Source of the DNA: Rhizobacter sp.
GTDB taxonomy: Bacteria; Pseudomonadota; Gammaproteobacteria; Burkholderiales; Burkholderiaceae_C
Assembly: GCA_025360945.1 (NCBI GenBank)
Contig: JANYBE010000040.1
Location: 1 to 6,191, forward strand
DNA: 6,191 nt
Reading direction: 5' to 3'
Positions within the stretch are counted from its first letter, which is position 1. The number at the start of each line of letters is the position of its first letter. Positions 1 through 6,060 of the stretch are shown here, one piece after another. The notes under the pieces were generated by a model that made no database searches, had not been told where the DNA came from, and saw only the letters and a list, made by a program, of their open reading frames with translations. Both the position numbers and the translations under genes were made by a program.

Positions 1-387
1 GATTTGCTGATAGCTCATGCCGTCGACTCGATGAGCGAGAAATATATCCCTGGTCTTGGAGTTTAGGCGGCTCAGGCATTTGCTCAAATGGGTGATTCGC
101 TCCCGGGCCAACAGCGTCGCTTCGATTCCCGGCGTGGCGTCGACGACAGCTTCATCCAGCAACACCTGTTCGCCCCGGCTGCTGTTGATTCGGTACGAGT
201 CGATCGAGAGATTCAACGCTGCGCGCCTCAGAAATGCCTCGGGCTCGATCACGGTTTGATTGCGCTCATAGCAGGCGAGGCGAACCCATGCCTCTTGCAC
301 CAGATCGTCGGCGTCATGTTCCGTGCGGCCGCGGCGCATGAGCGCAGCCCTGACGCGGGAGAAGGCAGCTTGCCAGTTCTTGACCAT
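1..387 (-). CDS. ECF-family RNA polymerase sigma factor (FecI-like), C-terminus cut off by the window edge
   Basis: Reading leftward from the ATG at 385-387 gives 129 residues with no stop before base 1. Residues about 10-65 look like sigma region 2: RTEHDADDLVQEAWVRL (21-37) is the conserved DADDLVQE core that binds core polymerase, followed by AFLRRAALNLSIDSYR (51-66), the -10 recognition segment. Residues about 96-129 (RITHLSKCLSRLNSKTRDIF, then HRVDGMSYQQI) match the start of region 4, which reads the -35 element. About 30-50 residues, including the recognition helix, should lie outside the window. Such factors direct polymerase to small regulons, and FecI-type members are usually followed by an anti-sigma FecR gene; that would be off the left edge and is not seen. 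No clear Shine-Dalgarno precedes the ATG. A TTG at 403-405 would add six residues. The class is clear from both regions; the target regulon is unknown. Confidence 0.9.
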   Translation of the reverse strand, partial: MVKNWQAAFSRVRAALMRRGRTEHDADDLVQEAWVRLACYERNQTVIEPEAFLRRAALNLSIDSYRINSSRGEQVLLDEAVVDATPGIEATLLARERITHLSKCLSRLNSKTRDIFLAHRVDGMSYQQI

Positions 388-662
388 TGCAGGGCGATGA
401 CGCAACCAACGCTTAGACTAAAAGCCCGATGCTAGGTCTGTCGGCCCCGTCGTGGCCCGCCAGGCTTCCAGGGGCGTCCCCACTTTTAACGAGGCCCGGC
501 GCGAAGGTTCTGCAATCGCAAAGCCGAACGAAGACGACGAAGATTCCTTGCTCAGGGCGCCACGACTATCGCGACATCGAACCGACGCGGCGTCAGCCAC
601 CTGCCTCTAGAAGGGGCGTACCAATATCTGCGCCTGGAGCACGCAGCCCGCGAGGCTCGAAC
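388..662. other. Intergenic stretch between the lipoprotein gene and the sigma factor gene
   Basis: These 275 bases separate two genes read in the same direction and hold no credible gene. Short open frames exist on both strands (for example 418-600 minus and 429-746 plus), but their Arg/Ser-rich translations resemble no protein family. The stretch should hold the 3' end of the lipoprotein transcript and the sigma factor promoter. I found no hairpin with a T-run and no confident -35/-10 pair on the minus strand. The one distinctive element is an 11-base imperfect palindrome at 471-481 beside a TTAAAAGTGG tract, listed separately. Confidence 0.6.
471..481. repeat. GGGGCGTCCCC palindrome next to AAAAGTGG (minus strand)
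   Basis: On the minus strand the sequence reads TTAAAAGTGGGGACGCCCC, so four G and four C bases pair around ACG. It lies about 85-95 bases upstream of the sigma factor start codon. It could be an operator, a short hairpin, or half of a dispersed REP-like element. Gammaproteobacterial REP elements with a similar AAAAGTGGGGACG start are known to me only in general terms. One copy in one window cannot decide between these. Confidence 0.25.
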
Positions 663-2189
663 TCAAGGCGGCGACGCCGGGCAGGCGTTGTCGACCGTCA
701 TCACGGGCGAGTTCTGCCCCGGCCCGAGCAGGTGCAGCCCCACTAGCCAGTCGAGCAGATACGGCTGCTGCTGGGTCGAACCTGGCTCGGGCTCGGCGAA
801 GAAGAAGCCGTTGTGGTGGTTGACGATGCGCGGCGGCGCGCGCACCACCCAGACCGGCGCATAGGGATCGGGCTTCCACTCCGCTGACGGGCTGGGCGTG
901 AGCGACGCCACCGCGCGCTTGTTCAGCCCTTCGCCGATCACGCACAGGCGGTGCGTCTGGTAGCGCTGCGCGAAGCCGATCGCGTGCGTGTTCGCGTCGC
1001 GTTCGCGAGAGACGTTGTCTGCGCTGTCGATCTCGCGCGGGTAGGCCTCCAGCACCGTGAGAACCTTGCGCGAGGCGTGGAAGATCGAGCCGGTCGCGCC
1101 GTCGTTGTCCGCGGTGACGACAACAACCTTGGGTCGATCCTCCGGGTACGGGCAGCCATTCGGCCGCATCAGCGCGTGCAGCGATTCGAAGCGTGTCGCC
1201 TCGAACGCCGGGTTGACAAGGATCAGCATGTCGGGGAAGACTGGTGCCGTCCTGTCCTTGTCGATCGCCACGTTCTCGTCTTTCGCCAAGCGCACACCGT
1301 TCTGCATCTGCACGGCAGGCGGGCGGTAGACGGTGGGTCGGCAGCCCTGCTCGCGTTCGGGCTTGGTCAGCGTCAGTTCATTGAGCACTGCCGGCGACAG
1401 CCCATGGAACGCGATCAGCCCACCGAAACTGTGGCCGATCACGACCGTGCGCATCCGGTCCGTACGCATCAGGCCACCGGCCGGATCGGATTTTTGCGAT
1501 TCGCCGATCTGGAGCTTTCGGAGCTGCGCGAAAAGCTCACGAATGTCGCCCTTGGCCACGCGCTCGGCGGCGTTGCGGCGATCCAGAACCGTGGTCACAT
1601 TGAGGCCATTGACATCGATCGACTCGCCGCGCCAGCCGGCGTAGATGCCGACGATGCGGCGCGGATGCATCGTTGAGTTCTTCGCAGCCTCGGCGGCGTA
1701 GCGATCGTTCGCGACCTTCAGCATCGCGCGGAACTCGCGCACGTTGCAGTCGGTGTCGTGGGCGTTGTGGTGCCAGCCGTGAACAAATGCGACGACAAGG
1801 AAGTCGGTTTTATCGAACTCCCGGTCGTTCAGTTCGCTTCGCAGCCGTGCGTGAACGACCTGCATTTGTGTCGGCTGGCCGCGCGGGTCATAGAGCCAGC
1901 CCTCGTCGTCGAACTCGACAAATCCGGCCCAGTACTTCGCGTAGTCCTCGATCGAATGGGCGCGTGCGTCGGTGGTGCTGCCCGCGTCGGTGCAACCCTT
2001 GTTCGGGTTCTCCGCATCGATCGGGATCAACTCGCCGCTCGCGTCGTGGTGCGTGCGGATCTCCGCGACCGAGGTGCAGCCGGTGACCACGAGCAAAGCG
2101 GCGAGCCACGAGGCCGTGGACAGCCGGACCGACATCGATGCCAGAGCGGAACGCAGACGGGAGCGGGCGGCGTGGCATTCGGTCTTCAT
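663..2189 (-). CDS. Lipoprotein with an alpha/beta-hydrolase (esterase/lipase-like) domain
   Basis: The product has 508 residues and ends in TGA at 663-665. Its signal peptide has a hydrophobic core at residues 28-36 and a lipobox VTGC with Cys38. Thr-Ser follows the Cys, so there is no Asp+2 inner-membrane retention signal and outer-membrane anchoring is likely. The hydrolase core shows a central strand ending in FVHGWHHNA (135-143), IYAGWRGES (182-190), and the nucleophile elbow GHSFGG (252-257) with Ser254. A late strand VVVVTADNDGATG (355-367) offers Asp361 or Asp363 as the acid, and NHHNG (457-461) offers His458 or His459. A complete Ser-Asp-His triad is therefore plausible. Six further Cys (66, 148, 283, 346, 416, 503) would suit an oxidising periplasm. 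The gene follows a DUF2235 remnant by 41 bp, suggesting a former operon. The first ATG has a GGAG box; an internal ATG (Met19, 2133-2135) would give a more typical 20-residue lipoprotein signal. The substrate is unknown: ester, lipid or peptide are all possible. Confidence 0.85.
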   Translation of the reverse strand: MKTECHAARSRLRSALASMSVRLSTASWLAALLVVTGCTSVAEIRTHHDASGELIPIDAENPNKGCTDAGSTTDARAHSIEDYAKYWAGFVEFDDEGWLYDPRGQPTQMQVVHARLRSELNDREFDKTDFLVVAFVHGWHHNAHDTDCNVREFRAMLKVANDRYAAEAAKNSTMHPRRIVGIYAGWRGESIDVNGLNVTTVLDRRNAAERVAKGDIRELFAQLRKLQIGESQKSDPAGGLMRTDRMRTVVIGHSFGGLIAFHGLSPAVLNELTLTKPEREQGCRPTVYRPPAVQMQNGVRLAKDENVAIDKDRTAPVFPDMLILVNPAFEATRFESLHALMRPNGCPYPEDRPKVVVVTADNDGATGSIFHASRKVLTVLEAYPREIDSADNVSRERDANTHAIGFAQRYQTHRLCVIGEGLNKRAVASLTPSPSAEWKPDPYAPVWVVRAPPRIVNHHNGFFFAEPEPGSTQQQPYLLDWLVGLHLLGPGQNSPVMTVDNACPASPP

Positions 2190-2198
2190 GGTGCAGGT

Positions 2199-2202
2199 CT
2201 CC
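2199..2202 (-). promoter_or_regulatory. Ribosome binding site (GGAG) for the lipoprotein hydrolase
   Basis: On the minus strand GGAG lies nine bases before the ATG at 2187-2189 (GGAGACCTGCACCATG). It favours this start over the internal ATG at 2133-2135, which has no purine-rich box in front of it. Confidence 0.6.
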
Positions 2203-2230
2203 GTGTCGAATAGCGCCGTTTCCGACGGCG

Positions 2231-2608
2231 TTAGCTTTGCTGTGCAGGCCCTGCGAGATCGCAGGTCGCCAACGCGCCGCAGTCCGTCGTGTCGACGACG
2301 CTCGGTCGTCCACCGCCGGTGTCGTTGCGATAGAAGCCCAGGCCGTGGATCTGGTCACAGGGCGTTACCGTCGTAGTTGCGGCACACGAACTTGTAGAGA
2401 TCGATGACGTTGCGCTTGAGACCATATCCGAAGGCTCCGCCCAGCGCGGCGAGGTACTTGTTGGCCGACGTGCCGACACCGTCGTCGTATCTGGCGAGTT
2501 CATCGAAGGTAGCTTGATCCAGGGCCTCGAACAATCGCCAGACATTGGTCTTCTCGGCCATGCCGAGCTGTTGCCCGTGCCGTCTGAGAACAGGACTAGT
2601 CGCTTCAT
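2231..2608 (-). pseudogene. Remnant of a DUF2235 alpha/beta-hydrolase gene (Tle1-like family), frameshifted and truncated
   Basis: Starting at the ATG at 2606-2608, the frame gives KRLVLFSDGTGNSS, the typical DUF2235 N-terminus. The similarity then jumps to another frame at about 2561-2563 and continues as AEKTNVWRLFEALD, YDDGVGTS, GGAFGYGLKRNVIDLY and KFVCRNYDGN. That second frame hits TGA at 2355-2357, but the first frame resumes the family pattern as DQIHGLGFYR (from about 2356). So one base is missing near 2561 and the frame is restored within the seven bases 2357-2363. Family members have GFSRGA at this last point, with Ser as nucleophile; here it is GFYRND, so the Ser is lost. Similarity then fades and the frame stops at 2231-2233. 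After correcting the shifts only about 125 residues remain, against several hundred in intact members. Intact proteins include type VI secretion phospholipases (Tle1) and many uncharacterised hydrolases. The family call rests on motifs recalled from memory; inactivity is well supported. No good Shine-Dalgarno precedes the start. Confidence 0.82.
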
Positions 2609-2648
2609 TATTGTTCGCAGCGGTTGCTTCGCGCCCTTGCCTGCGCAT

Positions 2649-2678
2649 GAGCCAGCCACCGAGGAGCCAGCCACCGAG
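2649..2678. repeat. Exact 15-bp tandem duplication
   Basis: The unit GAGCCAGCCACCGAG occurs twice head to tail (2649-2663 and 2664-2678) without a mismatch. On the minus strand it sits 41-70 bases upstream of the DUF2235 remnant's ATG, so it would lie in its leader or promoter. Two units fit a recent slippage duplication. If read in the remnant's frame it would duplicate five residues, but nothing indicates that this part is translated. Confidence 0.85.
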
Positions 2679-2982
2679 GTGGAGACGGTAGCAGTGCGCG
2701 GCTTTAGCCTCATCCCCAATGGGAAGTAGACACTAGCGATCCGCCGAACGAGACTTCTCGTTCTTCGACGATCCGAGGTCCCGAGCAGCACACGACTGCG
2801 GCGAGCCGTCGCGCGGAGGATAAGAGCGGCCACGCGGCGATAGCTGCGCGCGATCGCGTCACCTGCCAGTGACATCGACGAGGTGCTGACAGCCTTGCGG
2901 GGAACCTGTGCCGACAAACACTCCCGGCCTACGACGAGAGTTGTTGTCGGCGCTGAGGCGGCGCCACCGCCGCGATCGTTCG

Positions 2983-3004
2983 GCGCGGGCGAGACGCCCG
3001 GCGC
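2983..3004 (-). terminator. Possible terminator hairpin after the diguanylate cyclase gene
   Basis: Bases 2986-2991 (CGGGCG) pair perfectly with 2995-3000 (CGCCCG) around an AGA loop. With G3001 bulged out, three more G-C pairs extend the stem to 2983 and 3004. The hairpin begins 46 bases beyond the TGA at 3050-3052, a suitable place for a transcript end. No T-run follows on the minus strand, so it is not a classical intrinsic terminator; it could act as a pause or as an mRNA 3' stabiliser. Confidence 0.3.
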
Positions 3005-3049
3005 AGCTGCGCTGGTGGCGTTGCGCGGCCTCGCGCCGTGCGTAAGAGA

Positions 3050-5782
3050 TCAGTGCCTGAGCGCGATCGAGGCTTCGCCCGTCGTTGCAAGAGGCCCGGC
3101 CAGCGTGTCGGCGTCTTCACAGAAGAATGCGTTACGACCGCGCCGTTTGGCTTCGTAAAGGGCTGCGTCCGCGCGTCGCAGAAGCTCTGCGTCGTCGGTT
3201 TCGCCATCGCACTGCATGGCGATCCCGACGCTTGCAGTGATCACGAAGAGTTTGCCTCCCAAAGCGATCGGTGCCCTCAGCGTCTCGAGCAGCTTGCCCG
3301 CAAGCGCTTTCGCGTCGTCCGCGCCGCGCAGACCTTCCAGAATCACCGTGAACTCGTCACCCGCCAGTCGCGCCACGGTATCGGACTGCCGCACGCAGTC
3401 CCGCATCCTCGTGGCAAACACCTTCAGCAGTTGATCGCCCGCCTCGTGGCCGAGCGTGTCGTTGATGTTCTTGAAGTGATCGATATCCAGGAACAGCAGC
3501 GCCATCGTGCTGCTGCGAGTCGCGCGCGCCATCGCCTGCTGCAGCCGTTCGACAAACGATGCTCGATTCGGCAGATCGGTGAGCGTGTCGAACTCGGCGC
3601 GGTGACGCAGCCGATCTTCGGCCACCTTGCGCGTATTGATGTCGGCATACGTACCGGCCAGCCGAAGCGCGCGGCCGCCGGCGCCACGCTCCACCACGCG
3701 TCCGCGGGCGCGTACCCACAGCCAGTCTCCCAAGCGTCTGCGGATCCGGAACTCAGCGTGATACACCGGCACCGCGCCTGCCAGGGCCGCTTTCAGGCTG
3801 GTTTGCATCGCGTCCATGTCGTCGGGATGCACAAACGACCGCAACTCCGCGGCTGACACCGTGGTCTCGACCGCAGGCTCGTCTCGCATCGCGGACGCCT
3901 GCGCGCTATGGTAAATGCGGTCGGCGCTGATGTCCCAATCGAACAGGGCGAGACCGGAGCCTTCCAGCGCCAGACTCAATCGTTCCTCGCTGCGAGCGCG
4001 CTGCTGTTCGGCCTCGTGGCGGACCGTGAGGTCGTTGATCAGCGCGTACACCCCCTGGACTGATCCGTCGCTACTGAGTTGGGGAATCAGGGTAACTTCA
4101 ACGTAGCGCGGGCCGTGCGGCGTGGCCATCTGGCGTTCGTAGACGACCCTCGCGCCGGCCAGCGCAGCGTCGATGTGGTGTCGAAAGCCGCTGTACGCTT
4201 GTTCGCCGTAGACCTCCCGCACGGATCGCCCGAGAAGCGAGGCAGGGTCGACGCAGAGCCAATCCCGGTAGGCGCGATTGACGAAGCTGAAGCGCTGCTG
4301 CAGATCCCAGCGGGAGACCAGCGCTGGCAGACTATCGGTCACTTGCTGCAACTGTTCCTGGCTCTGTTGCAGCATGACAGCCGTACGCGCGAGTTCGGCA
4401 TCGGTGCGCCTGCGCTCAGTGATGTCCAGGTGCGTGCCGATGATCCGCACAGGCCGGCTGTTCGAATCGCGCTCAACGATCATCGCCCGGCTCGACAGCC
4501 AGAGGTAGTGGCCGGCCTTGTGCATCATTCGATGCTCGCAGCCGTACGATGTGACCTCGCCGCGCAGATGCGGCAGGATGGCCGCCTCGACGAGCGCCCG
4601 ATCGTCGGGGTGTATCAAGTCTCTCCACGCACCACCCTGAGGCAGCTCGTCATCCTGTAAAAACCCGAGCAGCGCCCTCTCACGCGGGTTGATGACGAAG
4701 TTGCCCGTGGGAACATGCAAGTCCCACAGGCCCAGGTCGGCGCCCTGCAACGCGAGCCCGAGACGCTCAGCGCCTTGTTGACGCTCCTTCGCGGCGTGCG
4801 CTGCAAGGAGATCGAGCACGTTGCGCCGCCGCTGGCTGAAGTGCAGGCCAAGTCCCGAACCGAACACGACCACCGCGTAGAAGAGTCCGAACCGCAGCGC
4901 CTGATTGCGCCACGGCAGGTAGATGGCCGACAGCTCACGGCTGACCGCGACCACCAGGGGCTTGTCCATGTGAAGATCGGTACGAACGAGCGTGCGCAGT
5001 GCCATCATGCAATCGTCGCCGGTGGCCAAGACCCTCCCGGTTATGAGGCTTGCAGTTTGCCCACTCTGCTGGTGCCGGATGAACAGCGAGCCGGGTTTAG
5101 CCAGATTCATTCCGAGCGCCTGGTCGTTCATCGGTGTGTTCACGAACACCTGGCCATCGCTGTGGGCGACGGACGTCCGCATGTCGGGGGCGTAGAGCAC
5201 GGATTGCAACACCACCTGGAAGTATTCCGGATCGAGCGTCGCCAGGACAACACCGGCGAACTCACCCTGGGCGCTCGTCAGTACCCCGCTGAGGACAATC
5301 ACGAGCGGACCCAGCGGCGACTTGAACGGCGCCGAGACGTAAAGCACAGTGCGGTCTGGCCGCTGACGCGGCGTGGTGAAGAAGTCGCGCTGGCTGGAAT
5401 TCGTGCCAAGCAGTTCGGCGCGGCTCGATGCCACGATCACGCCATGTGCGTCCAAGATCGCCATCGTGCGAACACCGGGCATGGCGTCACTCAGCAACTT
5501 GAGTCTGCCCGAAGTAGCCGCCTCGCCACCGACGCGCTCCGAGTGTTCTAGCTCATCGCGGATTCCCGTGAGCGCGTAGCTCACGCCTTCGAGTTGACGG
5601 ATCAGGTTCTCGTCGATTACTCGGGCCTGGACCTGGAGCCGGTCGCTTTCCCGTGCTTCCACGAGCATGCGCTCGCGGTAGAGCGCGGCGGCCAACGCCA
5701 CACCGAGGAGCAGCAACAAGCCACCCGCGGCCAGCCACTCGACGCGAAAGCGTCGGGGCTGAGTGGTGATGGGGCGACTCAT
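3050..5782 (-). CDS. Membrane-bound diguanylate cyclase: dCache sensor, three PAS domains, GGDEF (AGDEF variant)
   Basis: The 910-residue product should make cyclic-di-GMP from two GTP. TM1 spans about residues 16-34, and a periplasmic double-Cache-like sensor about 40-290 (RDFFTTPRQ at 132-140, then FAGVVLATLDPEYF). TM2 spans about 296-314. PAS1 covers about 338-455 and ends in a PAC-like GTHLDITERR; PAS2 about 472-588; PAS3 about 598-718, ending GTYADINTRK. Coiled, Gln-rich linkers lie between them. The GGDEF domain runs about 725-887: FDTLTDLPNR, FLDIDHFKNINDTLGHEAGD (metal Asp766; Asn774 and Asp783 for guanine), and signature RLAGDEF (805-811). RQSD (798-801) lies exactly five residues before AGDEF, an intact RxxD inhibitory site. 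There is no EAL domain. A GTG at 5870-5872 would add 30 residues. I chose the ATG at 5780-5782 because it leaves a normal short tail before TM1; neither start has a clear Shine-Dalgarno. The signal sensed is unknown. Confidence 0.93.
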   Translation of the reverse strand: MSRPITTQPRRFRVEWLAAGGLLLLLGVALAAALYRERMLVEARESDRLQVQARVIDENLIRQLEGVSYALTGIRDELEHSERVGGEAATSGRLKLLSDAMPGVRTMAILDAHGVIVASSRAELLGTNSSQRDFFTTPRQRPDRTVLYVSAPFKSPLGPLVIVLSGVLTSAQGEFAGVVLATLDPEYFQVVLQSVLYAPDMRTSVAHSDGQVFVNTPMNDQALGMNLAKPGSLFIRHQQSGQTASLITGRVLATGDDCMMALRTLVRTDLHMDKPLVVAVSRELSAIYLPWRNQALRFGLFYAVVVFGSGLGLHFSQRRRNVLDLLAAHAAKERQQGAERLGLALQGADLGLWDLHVPTGNFVINPRERALLGFLQDDELPQGGAWRDLIHPDDRALVEAAILPHLRGEVTSYGCEHRMMHKAGHYLWLSSRAMIVERDSNSRPVRIIGTHLDITERRRTDAELARTAVMLQQSQEQLQQVTDSLPALVSRWDLQQRFSFVNRAYRDWLCVDPASLLGRSVREVYGEQAYSGFRHHIDAALAGARVVYERQMATPHGPRYVEVTLIPQLSSDGSVQGVYALINDLTVRHEAEQQRARSEERLSLALEGSGLALFDWDISADRIYHSAQASAMRDEPAVETTVSAAELRSFVHPDDMDAMQTSLKAALAGAVPVYHAEFRIRRRLGDWLWVRARGRVVERGAGGRALRLAGTYADINTRKVAEDRLRHRAEFDTLTDLPNRASFVERLQQAMARATRSSTMALLFLDIDHFKNINDTLGHEAGDQLLKVFATRMRDCVRQSDTVARLAGDEFTVILEGLRGADDAKALAGKLLETLRAPIALGGKLFVITASVGIAMQCDGETDDAELLRRADAALYEAKRRGRNAFFCEDADTLAGPLATTGEASIALRH

Positions 5783-5798
5783 GTGCAGATGCGAAAAA

Positions 5799-6032
5799 CT
5801 AGGTGCTCGAGCGGCGCACGAGGCCTCGACTGAATCGGGGCTGAACGCGCCAGTCCTTGCCGATTCCCCCACCGACGAATTGGCACGGGCTGTGCGCGAA
5901 CGGCAGAGTGCTCGGGCATGAAGTTGCCATCGTTTTCGACCGCGGCGGCCCCGACTTTAGCGATCACCAGGCTCCGGTCCGGCTCCGAATTCCCTCGAGG
6001 CTCGAGTGGGAAGCGAAGCTGCGAGCACCTAG
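5799..6032. repeat. Widely spaced 11-bp inverted repeat CTAGGTGCTCG / CGAGCACCTAG
   Basis: CTAGGTGCTCG at 5799-5809 has its exact reverse complement at 6022-6032, enclosing 212 bases upstream of the diguanylate cyclase. The right arm abuts the GCCTAGGC hairpin. The arms could be remnants of insertion-sequence ends or of a nested insertion. An 11-bp match at this distance can also occur by chance in a window of this size, so no element is claimed. Confidence 0.4.
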
Positions 6033-6050
6033 CCTAGGCCAAGCCTAGGC
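6032..6050. repeat. Paired GCCTAGGC palindromes forming an 8-bp hairpin
   Basis: The sequence is GCCTAGGC-CAA-GCCTAGGC. Each unit is its own reverse complement, so the two copies form a perfect 8-bp GC-rich stem with a three-base loop, and each copy can also act as a dyad binding site. It starts 10 bases after the transposase stop (6061-6063, minus strand). A transcript-end hairpin, a feature of the insertion-sequence end, or a barrier to readthrough into the cyclase are all possible. No T-run follows. Confidence 0.6.
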
Positions 6051-6060
6051 CCAATACTGT

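Larger units (their letters stand above)
2609..3049. other. Gene-poor gap between the diguanylate cyclase stop and the DUF2235 remnant
   Basis: These 441 bases carry no recognisable protein. Open frames run through it on both strands, including an in-frame upstream extension of the remnant (minus, to 2917), but their translations are low-complexity Arg/Ala/Ser-rich and match no family. I looked for further DUF2235 pieces upstream of the remnant's ATG and found none, so the gene's true 5' end appears to be at 2608. What the gap does hold is a GC-rich hairpin at 2983-3004, a CCCCAATGGG inverted repeat at 2714-2723, and an exact 15-bp tandem duplication at 2649-2678. The promoter of the remnant/lipoprotein unit should lie here, but I cannot place its -35 and -10 boxes. 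Confidence 0.6.
5783..6060. other. Intergenic stretch between the transposase remnant and the diguanylate cyclase
   Basis: These 278 bases should hold the cyclase promoter and the end of the insertion sequence. I find no convincing gene. A 62-codon minus-strand frame (5779-5967) overlaps the cyclase start and resembles nothing I know. Notable items are a GCCTAGGC hairpin at 6032-6050, an 11-bp inverted repeat (5799-5809 with 6022-6032), and two close CTCGAG sites at 5996-6005 (CTCGAGGCTCGAG begins at 5994). No -35/-10 pair upstream of 5782 is good enough to call. Confidence 0.55.

Noticed and set aside
1..435. Plus-strand frames at 56-259 and 88-435
   Set aside because: Both are shadows of the sigma factor, whose minus-strand frame has clear region 2 and region 4 sequence.
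418..746. Short open frames on both strands in the gap before the sigma factor
   Set aside because: Low-complexity translations, no ribosome binding sites, and overlap with each other or with the end of the lipoprotein gene.
951..1676. Plus-strand open frame of 241 codons
   Set aside because: It lies entirely antisense to the lipoprotein hydrolase, whose frame shows a signal peptide and hydrolase motifs. It is a high-GC shadow frame with no recognisable domain.
2231..2917. Treating the 228-codon minus-strand frame as one novel intact protein
   Set aside because: Only its middle start (2608) and two short parts match DUF2235. The segment between is the wrong frame of the same family, so the long frame is an artefact of two cancelling frameshifts.
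3038..3856. Plus-strand open frame of 272 codons
   Set aside because: Antisense to the PAS3 and GGDEF part of the cyclase. The sense frame carries all the conserved motifs, and this translation is Arg/His-rich and matches no family.
4715..5551. Plus-strand open frame of 278 codons
   Set aside because: Antisense to the Cache sensor and PAS1 of the cyclase; no domain seen.
5783..5872. GTG start at 5870-5872 for the diguanylate cyclase, adding 30 residues
   Set aside because: No ribosome binding site, and it would put a long unconserved Ser/Ala-rich tail before the first membrane segment. The ATG at 5780-5782 gives a normal N-terminus. It cannot be fully excluded.
5779..5967. Minus-strand small protein of 62 codons upstream of the cyclase
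   Set aside because: It overlaps the cyclase start, has no clear ribosome binding site and resembles no family; chance length in high-GC DNA.
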